A stretch of DNA of 64,000 nucleotides from Nostoc sp. CENA543 (GTDB taxonomy: Bacteria > Cyanobacteriota > Cyanobacteriia > Cyanobacteriales > Nostocaceae): positions 4,286,501 through 4,350,500 of the forward strand of contig NZ_CP023278.1 of assembly GCF_002896875.1 (NCBI RefSeq), read 5' to 3'. The notes below the pieces were generated by a model. The model worked only from the letters and a program-made list of their open reading frames with translations. It made no database searches and had not been told where the DNA came from. Every line of letters starts with the position of its first letter. The first letter of the stretch is position 1. Shown piece after piece: positions 40,101-47,981 of this stretch. The translations under genes were made by a program, and so were the position numbers.

Positions 40101-43100
40101 ACAACGAGAAAATCATTCATCAGGTGATAATTCAGCAGCATTATCGCACTCAGAAGTAATTACACCCAATACAACTGACTCAAAACCTGAAACCACATTA
40201 ATTCAAGCAAAACCGGAAAATCAGCCATCAGTTGAAAGTTCACCAGAAATCACATCAAAAACATCAACAAATTCTGCACCTGAAACCACAGTTATTCAGC
40301 CACAACTGAAAAATAATTCATCAGGTGATAATTCAGCAGCATTATCACACTCAGAAGTAATTACATCCAATACAACCAACTCAACACCTGAAATCACATT
40401 AATTCAACCACAACGAGGAAATCAGCCATCAGTTGAAAGTTCCGCAGAAATCACATCGAAAACATCAACAAATTCTGCACCTGAAACCACATTCATTCAG
40501 CCACAACGAGAAAATCATTCATCAGTTGAAAATTCAGCAGCATTATCGCACTCAGAATTAATTACACCCAATACAACTGACTCAACACCTGAAACCACGT
40601 TAATTCAAGCAAAACGGGAAAATCAGCCATCAGTTGAAAGTTCCGCAGAAATCACATCAACATCAACATATTCGGCGACGGAAACCACATTAATTCAGCC
40701 GCAAATGGAGAGTTATCAAGCAGTTGGTAATTCAGAAGCATTATCACATTCAGAAGTAGCTACATCAAACACAACTAACTCAACACCTGAAACCACAGTT
40801 ATTCAACCACAACTGGAAAATCATTCATCAGTTGATAATTCAGGAGTATTATCGAGCTCAGAAGTAATTACACCCAATACAACTGACTCAACACCTGAAA
40901 CCACAGTTATTCAGCCACAACGAGAAAATCATTCATCAGTTGATAATTCAGCAGCATTATCGCACTCAGAAGTAATTACACCCAATACAACTAACTCAAC
41001 ACCTGAAAACACATCAACATCAACATCAACATATTCGGTGACGGAAACCACATTAATTCAGCCGCAAATGGAGAATTATCAAGCAGTTGGTAATTCAGAA
41101 GCATTATCACACTCAGAAGTAACTACATCAAACACAACTAACTCAACATCTGAAATCACATTAATTCAACCACAACGAGAAAATCAGCCATCAGTTGAAA
41201 GTTCCGCAGAAATCACATCAACATCAACGCATTCGGCGACGGAAACCACATTAATTCAGCCGCAAATGGAGAATTATCAAGCAGTTGGTAATTCAGAAGC
41301 ATTATCACAGTCGGAAGTAGCTACATCAAACACAACTAACTCAACACCTGAAACCACAGTTATTCAGCCACAACGAGAAAATAATTCATCAGGTGATAAT
41401 TCAGCAGCATTATCGAACTCAGAAGTAATTACACCCAATACAACTAACTCAACACCTGAAATCACATTAATTCAACCACAACGAGAAAATCAGCCATCAG
41501 TTGAAAGTTCACCAGAAATCACATCGAAAACATCAACAAATTCTGCACCTGAAACCACAGTTATTCAGCCACAACGAGAAAATCATTCATCGGGTGATAA
41601 TTCAGCAGCATTATCGCACTCAGAATTAATTACATCCAATACAACTAACTCAACACCTGAAAACACAGTTATTCAACCACAACGAGAAAATCAGCCATCA
41701 GTTGAAAGTTCCGCAGAAATCACATCAACATCAACATATTCGGCGACGGAAACCACATTAATTCAGCCGCAAATGGAGAATTATCAAGCAGTTGGTAATT
41801 CAGAAGCATTATCACAGTCGGAAGTAGCTACATCAAACACAACTAACTCAACACCTGAAACCACAGTTATTCAGCCACAACGAGAAAATCATTCATCAGG
41901 TGATAATTCAGCAGCATTATCGCACTCAGAAGTAATTACACCCAATACAACTAACTCAACACCTGAAAACACAGTTATTCAACCACAACGAGGAAATCAG
42001 CCATCAGTTGAAAGTTCACCAGAAATCACATCAACATCAACATATTCGGTGACGGAAACCACATTAATTCAGCCGCAAATGGAGAATTATCAAGCAGTTG
42101 GTAATTCAGAAGCATTATCACACTCAGAAGTAACTACATCAAACACAACTAACTCAACATCTGAAATCACATTAATTCAACCACAACGAGAAAATCAGCC
42201 ATCAGTTGAAAGTTCCGCAGAAATCACATCAACATCAACGCATTCGGCGACGGAAACCACATTAATTCAGCCGCAAATGGAGAATTATCAAGCAGTTGGT
42301 AATTCAGAAGCATTATCACATTCAGAAGTAACTACATCAAACACAACTAACTCAACACCTGAAACCACAGTTATTCAGCCACAACGAGAAAATCATTCAT
42401 CAGGTGATAATTCAGCAGCATTATCGAACTCAGAAGTAATTACACCCAATACAACTAACTCAACACCTGAAATCACATTAATTCAACCACAACGAGAAAA
42501 TCAGCCATCAGTTGAAAGTTCCGCAGAAATCACATCAACACCAACGCATTCGGCGACGGAAACCACATTAATTCAGCCGCAAATGGAGAATTATCAAGCA
42601 GTTGGTAATTCAGAAGCATTATCACATTCAGAAGTAACTACATCAAACACAACTAACTCAACACCTGAAACCACAGTTATTCAACCGCAACGAGAACATC
42701 ATCCATCGGGTGATAATTCAGCAGCATTATCGCACTCAGAAGTAATTACATCCAATACAACTAACTCAACACCTGAAACCACATTAATTCAACCGCAACG
42801 AGAAAATCAGCCTTCCATTTCCAGTTCACCAGAAATCACACCAAAAACACCAACAAATTCTGCACCTGAAACCACAGTTATTCAGCCACAACTGGAACAT
42901 CATTCATCAGTTGATAATTCAGCAGCATTATCGCACTCAGAAGTAATTACACCCAATACAACTGACTCAACACCTGAAACCACGTTAATTCAAGCAAAAC
43001 CGGAAAATCAGCCATCAGTTGCAAGTTCCGCAGAAATCACATCAACATCAACATATTCGGCGACGGAAAGCACATTAATTCAGTCGCAAATGGAGAATTA

Positions 43101-44754
43101 TCAAACAGTTGGTAATTCAGCAGCATTATCACATTCAGAAGTAACTACATCAAACACAAATAACTCAACACCTGAAACCACATTTATTCAACCGCAACGA
43201 GAACATCATCCATCGGGTGATAATTCAGCAGCATTATCGCACTCAGAAGTAATTACACCCAATACAACTAACTCAACACCTGAAACCACATCAATTCAAC
43301 CGCAACGAGAAAATCAGTCTTCCATTTCCAGTTCACCAGAAATCACATCAAAAACACCAACAAATTCTACACCTGAAACCACAGTTATTCAGCTACAACG
43401 AGAAAATCATTCATCGGGTGATAATTCAGCAGCATTATCGCACTCAGAAGTAATTACACCCAATACAACTGACTCAACACCTGAAACCACGTTAATTCAA
43501 GCAAAACGGGAACATCAGCCATCAGTTGAAAGTTCCGCAGAAATCACATCAACATCAACGCATTCGGCGACGGAAACCACATTAATTCAGCCGCAAATGG
43601 AGAATTATCAAGCAGTTGGTAATTCAAAAGCATTATCACAGTCGGAAGTAGCTACATCAAACACAACTAACTCAACACCTGAAACCACAGTTATTCAGCT
43701 ACAACTGGAAAATCATTCATCAGGTGATAATTCAGCAGCATTATCGGATTCAGAATTAATTACATCCAATACAACTAACTCAACACCTGAAAACACATTA
43801 ATTCAACCGCAACGAGAAAATCAGCCTTACATTTCCAGTTCACCAGAAATCACATCAAAAACACCAACAAATTCTGCACCTGAAACCACAGTTATTCAAG
43901 CACAAATAGAATATCAGCCATCAGTTTACAATTCATCAGAAATCACATCAACACCAACACATTCGGCAACGGAAACTACATTAATTCAGCCACAACCTGA
44001 GAAGTATCTATCAGTCGATAATTCAGTAGCATTATCGCAGTCAGAGGTAACTACACCCAATACAACTAACTCAACACCTGAAATGGATAATATTAAATCT
44101 GTAAACAAGAACGATGCGACAAAAATTATTCAAGCGAAAAATACAATAATTCCTGAGTTACCTCAAGCTATCGAAAATATCTCAATTCTCTCACCAATAT
44201 CTCAACCATCGGCATTAATTATATCTAGGTTGATTGATAACAAATCACAAAATACAAAAAAATCTACAAACGTTGACTATAAATCAACATCCAAAATCCA
44301 AAGAAAACAAAATGAAGAAGTATCAGATTCTTGGTCTAGCATTGCTGACTTAGTAGATGGGATACCAGCTATTAATCATACTAAAAAAATAGTAATTCAA
44401 CCTGAAATTGATAAAGAACAATGGCAAAAAGTTTTACCTAATAAAAATAAGCGATCGCCAAACCTTTATCAAACTATAAAACATCATCATCAATCCCCAC
44501 CCAACATTAGTTTCTCATCTAAAAATAACTCTAGGAATGATTTAATACAGACATTCTCGAATCCTGCTGAATCACCAATGATACAAATGGTTAAGAATGA
44601 CTCTGAACAACCAGAATCTAATAATAACTTAACTAAGGACGAAACCGAAAATATAGAAATACTTGCCCAAGAAATATACAAAATACTCCAACAACGTTTA
44701 GCAATAGAACGAGAACGCCGAGGTAATAATTATTCAGGACGATTACCTTGGTAA
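37153..44754 (+). CDS. giant Ser/Thr/Gln/Asn-rich repeat protein in the tube/spike cluster
   Basis: 2533 residues without a visible signal peptide or membrane helix. An N-terminal ~105-residue region (ELGIKKPLLPHKPLGQKLIRP...) leads into 65 near-identical units of 31 or 36 residues at about 107-2310. Most follow one of three types: IQPQRENHSS(V/G)DN...ALSHSE; IQPQRENQPSVESSPEITS; IQPQMENYQAVGNSEALSHSE. A unique C-terminus (about 2311-2533) ends in a helix EIYKILQQRLAIERERRGNN and YSGRLPW, a tail I associate with injection-system clusters. It sits between the tube and adaptor genes where Afp/Pvc systems have small assembly proteins. A long, disordered fibre, linker or length-setting protein is likeliest. 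No similarity to an enzyme is evident. Confidence 0.9.
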   Translation: MTDKLAANFGEYPELGIKKPLLPHKPLGQKLIRPKFLSPLGYQSLSSFDNLIFSDFELTDDTSSSNLSATQFSSESQPANLKQSNLTLQRFPNNNKFITLNVPDNLVIQPQRENQPSISSSPEITSTTPTNSAPETTVIQPQRENHSSVDNSAALSHSEIITSNTTNSTPEITLIQPQRENQPSVESSPEITSTSTYSVTETTLIQPQMENYQAVGNSEALSHSEVTTSNTTNSTPETTVIQLQLENQPSVESSPEITSKTSTNSAPENTVIQPQRENHSSGDNSAALSHSEVITSNTTNSTHETTLIQAKRENQPSVESSAEITSTPTHSATETTLIQPQMENYQAVGNSEALSHSEVTTSNTTNSTPETTVIQLQLENHPSGGNSEALSHSEVITSNTTNSTPEITLIQPQRGNQPSVESSAEITSKTSTNSAPETTFIQPQRENHSSVDNSAALSHSEVITPNTTNSTPETTSIQPQRENQPSISSSPEITSKTSTNSAPETTFIQPQRENHSSGDNSAALSHSEVITPNTTDSKPETTLIQAKPENQPSVESSPEITSKTSTNSAPETTVIQPQLKNNSSGDNSAALSHSEVITSNTTNSTPETALIQPQRENQPSVESSPEITSKTSTNSAPETTFIQPQRENHSSVENSAALSHSEVITPNTTNSTPETTLIQAKRENQPSVESSAEITSTSTYSATETTLIQPQMESYQAVGNSEALSHSEVATSNTTNSTPETTVIQPQLENHSSVDNSGVLSSSEVITPNTTDSTPETTVIQPQRENHSSVENSAALSHSEVITPNTTNSTPETTLIQPQRENQPSISSSPEITSKTSTNSAPETTVIQPQRENHSSVDNSAALSHSEVITPNTTNSTPETTLIQPQRENQPSISSSPEITSKTSTNSAPEITLIQPQRENHSSVDNSAALSHSEIITSNTTNSTPEITLIQPQRENQPSVESSPEITSKTSTNSAPETTVIQPQRENHSSGDNSAALSHSEVITPNTTDSKPETTLIQAKPENQPSVESSPEITSKTSTNSAPETTVIQPQLKNNSSGDNSAALSHSEVITSNTTNSTPEITLIQPQRGNQPSVESSAEITSKTSTNSAPETTFIQPQRENHSSVENSAALSHSELITPNTTDSTPETTLIQAKRENQPSVESSAEITSTSTYSATETTLIQPQMESYQAVGNSEALSHSEVATSNTTNSTPETTVIQPQLENHSSVDNSGVLSSSEVITPNTTDSTPETTVIQPQRENHSSVDNSAALSHSEVITPNTTNSTPENTSTSTSTYSVTETTLIQPQMENYQAVGNSEALSHSEVTTSNTTNSTSEITLIQPQRENQPSVESSAEITSTSTHSATETTLIQPQMENYQAVGNSEALSQSEVATSNTTNSTPETTVIQPQRENNSSGDNSAALSNSEVITPNTTNSTPEITLIQPQRENQPSVESSPEITSKTSTNSAPETTVIQPQRENHSSGDNSAALSHSELITSNTTNSTPENTVIQPQRENQPSVESSAEITSTSTYSATETTLIQPQMENYQAVGNSEALSQSEVATSNTTNSTPETTVIQPQRENHSSGDNSAALSHSEVITPNTTNSTPENTVIQPQRGNQPSVESSPEITSTSTYSVTETTLIQPQMENYQAVGNSEALSHSEVTTSNTTNSTSEITLIQPQRENQPSVESSAEITSTSTHSATETTLIQPQMENYQAVGNSEALSHSEVTTSNTTNSTPETTVIQPQRENHSSGDNSAALSNSEVITPNTTNSTPEITLIQPQRENQPSVESSAEITSTPTHSATETTLIQPQMENYQAVGNSEALSHSEVTTSNTTNSTPETTVIQPQREHHPSGDNSAALSHSEVITSNTTNSTPETTLIQPQRENQPSISSSPEITPKTPTNSAPETTVIQPQLEHHSSVDNSAALSHSEVITPNTTDSTPETTLIQAKPENQPSVASSAEITSTSTYSATESTLIQSQMENYQTVGNSAALSHSEVTTSNTNNSTPETTFIQPQREHHPSGDNSAALSHSEVITPNTTNSTPETTSIQPQRENQSSISSSPEITSKTPTNSTPETTVIQLQRENHSSGDNSAALSHSEVITPNTTDSTPETTLIQAKREHQPSVESSAEITSTSTHSATETTLIQPQMENYQAVGNSKALSQSEVATSNTTNSTPETTVIQLQLENHSSGDNSAALSDSELITSNTTNSTPENTLIQPQRENQPYISSSPEITSKTPTNSAPETTVIQAQIEYQPSVYNSSEITSTPTHSATETTLIQPQPEKYLSVDNSVALSQSEVTTPNTTNSTPEMDNIKSVNKNDATKIIQAKNTIIPELPQAIENISILSPISQPSALIISRLIDNKSQNTKKSTNVDYKSTSKIQRKQNEEVSDSWSSIADLVDGIPAINHTKKIVIQPEIDKEQWQKVLPNKNKRSPNLYQTIKHHHQSPPNISFSSKNNSRNDLIQTFSNPAESPMIQMVKNDSEQPESNNNLTKDETENIEILAQEIYKILQQRLAIERERRGNNYSGRLPW
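37471..44082 (+). repeat. 65-unit coding tandem repeat (93/108 bp units)
   Basis: Each unit begins with an ATTCAACC(A/G)CAA-like block. Units of about 93 and 108 bp mostly alternate. Third-position identity is high, so conservation is at DNA level and expansion is recent. Two multi-unit duplications are described in the findings (period 1419 and 1011 bp). Confidence 0.95.
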
Positions 44755-44786
44755 ATTCAACAGTCAACAATTAACAGTCAACAATC

Positions 44787-45311
44787 ATGAGTACCACCCT
44801 TTTAGTTAAAGCCAAATTAATTGCAACAGAACAAGCTGCACCCGATATTGAATTTATGTTCAATCCCACCCAGCTAGATTTTTCCCAACAAATCAACCTC
44901 ACCAAAAGCAGTGGTGCGCGGACTGGACGAGGATTACCCAAAGTCAGCTTTGCCTATCCCGAACCTTGCATCCTGACTATTAACAACATTATCTTTGATA
45001 CCTACGAAGCAGGTACAAGCGTCCTAACTCATCTGAAAAAATTTGAAAAAGCCGTCAACTTTGCAGAGGCTGGAACAGGTGTAGATAAACGTCCACCTAT
45101 ATATATATTTACTTGGGGTGATCAACAGTATATCCGTTGTTTTGTTCAGTCACTTAGCTATAGTTTGACGCTATTTTTACCAGATGGTACGCCTGTAAGA
45201 GCCAAAGTAAACCTGACACTAGAAGAAGTAGACGAATCAATTACACAACCAGGAATGGGCGCACCTGCTAGCGTCAATAGAGGCGGTGACAACAGAAGCA
45301 AGCGCAAGTAA
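44787..45311 (+). CDS. CIS tube/adaptor protein (Pvc7/Afp7 N-domain type)
   Basis: 174 residues. EFMFNPTQLDFSQQINLTKSSG followed by a hydrophobic segment and the beta-rich end DGTPVRAKVNLTLEEVDE is the pattern of the CIS_tube family that joins the inner tube to the VgrG spike. In Afp/Pvc systems this protein carries a C-terminal LysM domain; here it stops after a short basic tail (NRSKRK), so the LysM part is absent. Located directly before the spike gene. Confidence 0.85.
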   Translation: MSTTLLVKAKLIATEQAAPDIEFMFNPTQLDFSQQINLTKSSGARTGRGLPKVSFAYPEPCILTINNIIFDTYEAGTSVLTHLKKFEKAVNFAEAGTGVDKRPPIYIFTWGDQQYIRCFVQSLSYSLTLFLPDGTPVRAKVNLTLEEVDESITQPGMGAPASVNRGGDNRSKRK

Positions 45312-45381
45312 TTCGACTTTTGGTTAATAGCCTAGTGCCATTGATCCTCTTAGGCTATGGAAAACCCATTGTGCTTATCCT

Positions 45382-47349
45382 ATGCCCGGAGTCAGTTACA
45401 TCCCCGAACCCCTATTGCAAATTGATAATACTGATGCTTCAAAAGAATTAATTGAAGACATTTTGCAAATCTCTGTAGAAGAGAGTCTCCATCAACCAGG
45501 GATGTTTACCTTAGTCATTCGTAATGACTACTTTCCCGGAAAAACGACTGAAACTACCTGGAAACATCAAAGTTTATTTGCTATTGGCAAAAAAATCAAA
45601 ATTGGCTTTGTTTCCAGCACCACAGAAAACGCAGAGTTTCAGGATGTAGAACAGGGTTATGTATTGGAAGGGGAAATCACTGCTATAGAAACTGAATTTA
45701 CACCTGAATCACAAGCTCCGATTGTGATTCGGGGTTATGATATTTCTCACAGATTACATCGGGGACGTTATAACCGTTCTTTTCAAAACGTCACTGATAG
45801 TGATGTTGTCACCCAAATTGCAGGTGAAACAAGTATCACAACCGGCACAATAACTACCACAACTCCCGTTCATGAATACATCTTTCAAGAAAACCAAACT
45901 AACATGGAATTCTTGCGAGAAAGAGCCGCCCGCATAGGTTTTGAATTATACGTGCAGGATGGGAAACTCAACTTTCGTCAACCCACACAAAACCAGACTT
46001 TATCTCTGAAATGGCTCAAAGACATTCACAGTTTTCGTGTTCGTGTCACCAGTGCGGAACAGGTGAGTTCTGTAGAAGTGCGGGGTTGGGACTACTCTAC
46101 AAAGAAATCAATTGTATCAACAGCCACAACAGAACAAGTAATTACCAGTACAGATAATGGTAAAGGTAGCCTCAGTAGCAAGAAATTTACCATTCAGCCC
46201 AAGATGATAGTTGTAGATCAACCTGTGTTTAGTACAGCTGAAGCGCAAAAAATCGCTCAAGCTTTGTGTAACGAACTGGGGGGAGAATTTGTCTATGCAG
46301 ACGCGAAAGGAGAAGGTAATCCTTTAATTAGAACAGGAAAAGTCATCAAGCTGACAGAGATGGGGAATTACAGTGGCAGTTATTACGTTACAGAAACTCG
46401 TCACCTCTTCCAAAAGCGCAAATATACCACAGAATTTAGTGTGCGGGGATTACGTCCAGGAGACTTATTCGCTACATTAACCCCGCAGCAACACTTGCAA
46501 CCAGGACAAACTCTGTTAGTGGGAATTGTCAGTAATAATAAAGATCCTAAAGGTTGGGGTAGAGTCAGAGTGAAATTTCCCACCTTGACTGAAGAACATG
46601 AAAGTAATTGGGCGAGAGTAGTAAGTGTAGGTGCTGGGCCAGGTAGGGGTTTTGATTGTTTACCAGAAGTTAATGATGAGGTTTTAGTAGCATTTGAACA
46701 TGGTGATATTCATCGCCCCTATGTAATTGGTGGGGTGTGGAATGGTACAGATGCGCCACCAGAAAGCGTAAATGATACCATTGTCGATGGTAAAGTCCGC
46801 CTCCGCACCTTTAAAACTCGTGTTGGACATAAATTACAGTTTGTAGAAGAAGATAAAGGCACTAAAAAAGGCGTTTATTTACAGACAATAGGTGGTCATA
46901 ATTTTCGTTTAAATGACAGTGATAAATTTGTAGAATTAGAGACAACTGGCGGACATAAATATCGTGCTGATGATAGTGATAAAACAATTAGTTTAAATTC
47001 TACTGGTGATATTGCAGTTAAGTCGGGAACTACTGGTACAACAAAGAAAATTAGTGTAAATGGCGGAGAAATAGCCCTAACTGCCACGCAAAAAATTAGC
47101 CTCACTGTTGGGGGTACTAGTATAGAATTAACTCCTAGTGGCATTACTATGAGAACCACTGGAACAGTGAGTATACAAGCTGGTAGCTCTATGAGTGTAC
47201 AATCTGGTGGTTCTTTGAGCGTAACCTCTGGTGCGTCAATTAGTGCTTCTGCGGGTGCGTCAATTAGTGCTTCTGCGGGTGCGTCAGTTAGCATTAATGG
47301 CGCAGCCACAGTTGGCATTATGGGCGGTATAGTTAGGCTGAATTGTTAA
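45382..47349 (+). CDS. VgrG-like baseplate spike (Pvc8/phage gpD + gp5 fused type)
   Basis: 655 residues. The N-terminal ~360 residues resemble the phage late-control D/VgrG hub (IEDILQISVEESLHQPGMFTL and QENQTNMEFLRERAARIGFE). An OB-fold at about 375-455 has LVGIVSNNKDPKGWGRVRVKFP and DIHRPYVIGGVWN. The remaining ~190 residues are a Gly/Ser/Thr-rich triple beta-helix ending in repeated SASAGASISASAGASVS. No enzymatic extension follows, so it is a structural spike capped by the PAAR protein. The 5' spacer of 70 bases may hold its own ribosome site. Confidence 0.9.
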   Translation: MPGVSYIPEPLLQIDNTDASKELIEDILQISVEESLHQPGMFTLVIRNDYFPGKTTETTWKHQSLFAIGKKIKIGFVSSTTENAEFQDVEQGYVLEGEITAIETEFTPESQAPIVIRGYDISHRLHRGRYNRSFQNVTDSDVVTQIAGETSITTGTITTTTPVHEYIFQENQTNMEFLRERAARIGFELYVQDGKLNFRQPTQNQTLSLKWLKDIHSFRVRVTSAEQVSSVEVRGWDYSTKKSIVSTATTEQVITSTDNGKGSLSSKKFTIQPKMIVVDQPVFSTAEAQKIAQALCNELGGEFVYADAKGEGNPLIRTGKVIKLTEMGNYSGSYYVTETRHLFQKRKYTTEFSVRGLRPGDLFATLTPQQHLQPGQTLLVGIVSNNKDPKGWGRVRVKFPTLTEEHESNWARVVSVGAGPGRGFDCLPEVNDEVLVAFEHGDIHRPYVIGGVWNGTDAPPESVNDTIVDGKVRLRTFKTRVGHKLQFVEEDKGTKKGVYLQTIGGHNFRLNDSDKFVELETTGGHKYRADDSDKTISLNSTGDIAVKSGTTGTTKKISVNGGEIALTATQKISLTVGGTSIELTPSGITMRTTGTVSIQAGSSMSVQSGGSLSVTSGASISASAGASISASAGASVSINGAATVGIMGGIVRLNC

Positions 47350-47480
47350 TAGTCAATAGTCAATAGTCAACAGTCATTAGTCATTAGTCATTAATACGTT
47401 GTCTTCCTTGTCTCCTAATCCCCAGTCCCCAATCCCTACCAGTCCCCAGTCTCCAATCCCCAGTCCCCAATCCCCAATCC
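47348..47480. repeat. STRR and CCCCAGT-type repeats between spike and PAAR genes
   Basis: Copies of AGTCAAT/AGTCATT heptamers (47348-47393), then GTCTTCCTTGTC and a CCCCAGT/CCCCAAT tandem array. It separates two genes that otherwise would be adjacent and is probably untranslated. Confidence 0.8.
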
Positions 47481-47490
47481 CTAATTCCCT

Positions 47491-47778
47491 ATGTTTCCAG
47501 CCGCACGACTTACTGATTTAACTGTTACCGGTGATCCAATTACTGCACCTGGTGTTCCTAATGTGTTGATTATGGGTTTACCCGCCGCTTGTGTTGGTGA
47601 TTTGGTGGTGGGGCCTGTGATTACAGGTAATATTGTGATGGGTTCTTTGACTGTATTAATTGGTGGGCGACCAGCTGCTAGAATCACTTCTCAGGTAGCT
47701 GGTGTGAATACTGTAACTGGTATACCTTTAACTACTGTTGTAGGGATAGGTGCGCCGACTGTATTGATTGGTGGTTAA
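47491..47778 (+). CDS. PAAR-domain spike tip protein
   Basis: 95 residues. Begins MFPAARLTDLTVTGDPITAPGVPNVLIMGLPAA, the PAAR pattern, with a second repeat at NIVMGSLTVLIGGRPAARITSQVAG. PAAR proteins sharpen the VgrG tip and may carry effectors. The classic His/Cys zinc ligands are few here (no His; one Cys), so metal binding may differ. Single domain, with no effector fusion. Confidence 0.88.
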   Translation: MFPAARLTDLTVTGDPITAPGVPNVLIMGLPAACVGDLVVGPVITGNIVMGSLTVLIGGRPAARITSQVAGVNTVTGIPLTTVVGIGAPTVLIGG

Positions 47779-47785
47779 ATTTAAC

Positions 47786-47907
47786 AGGACTTACGCAAGT
47801 GTTACAATTGATAGCTGGTGCGTGATGCGATAATTCTCATGACTACGTTTAAATTCTGTCACAGCGTCACACACCCTACAAAAAAATATGCCAGTTGCGG
47901 AAGTCCT
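47786..47907. mobile_element. MITE-like element with imperfect terminal inverted repeats
   Basis: 122 bases start AGGACTTACGCAAGTG and end with the inverse complement of AGGACTTCCGCAACTG. The flanks also pair (TTTAA on each side). It has no coding capacity, as expected of a miniature inverted-repeat element. It lies between the spike and GTPase genes. Target duplication not certain. Confidence 0.65.
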
Positions 47908-47981
47908 ACTTAAAAGTCATTGACTGCGTAAGTTCAATTAATCATCAAATATAAGTCTTATATAAAACCTGATATTTATTT

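Noticed and set aside
37471-44082. CRISPR array
   Set aside because: The repeats are contiguous, in one open frame and lack unique spacers; no cas gene is present.
46896-47318. 140-residue minus-strand frame over the VgrG end
   Set aside because: Antisense of the Gly/Ser/Thr beta-helix repeat; composition is repetitive (DAPAEALI).
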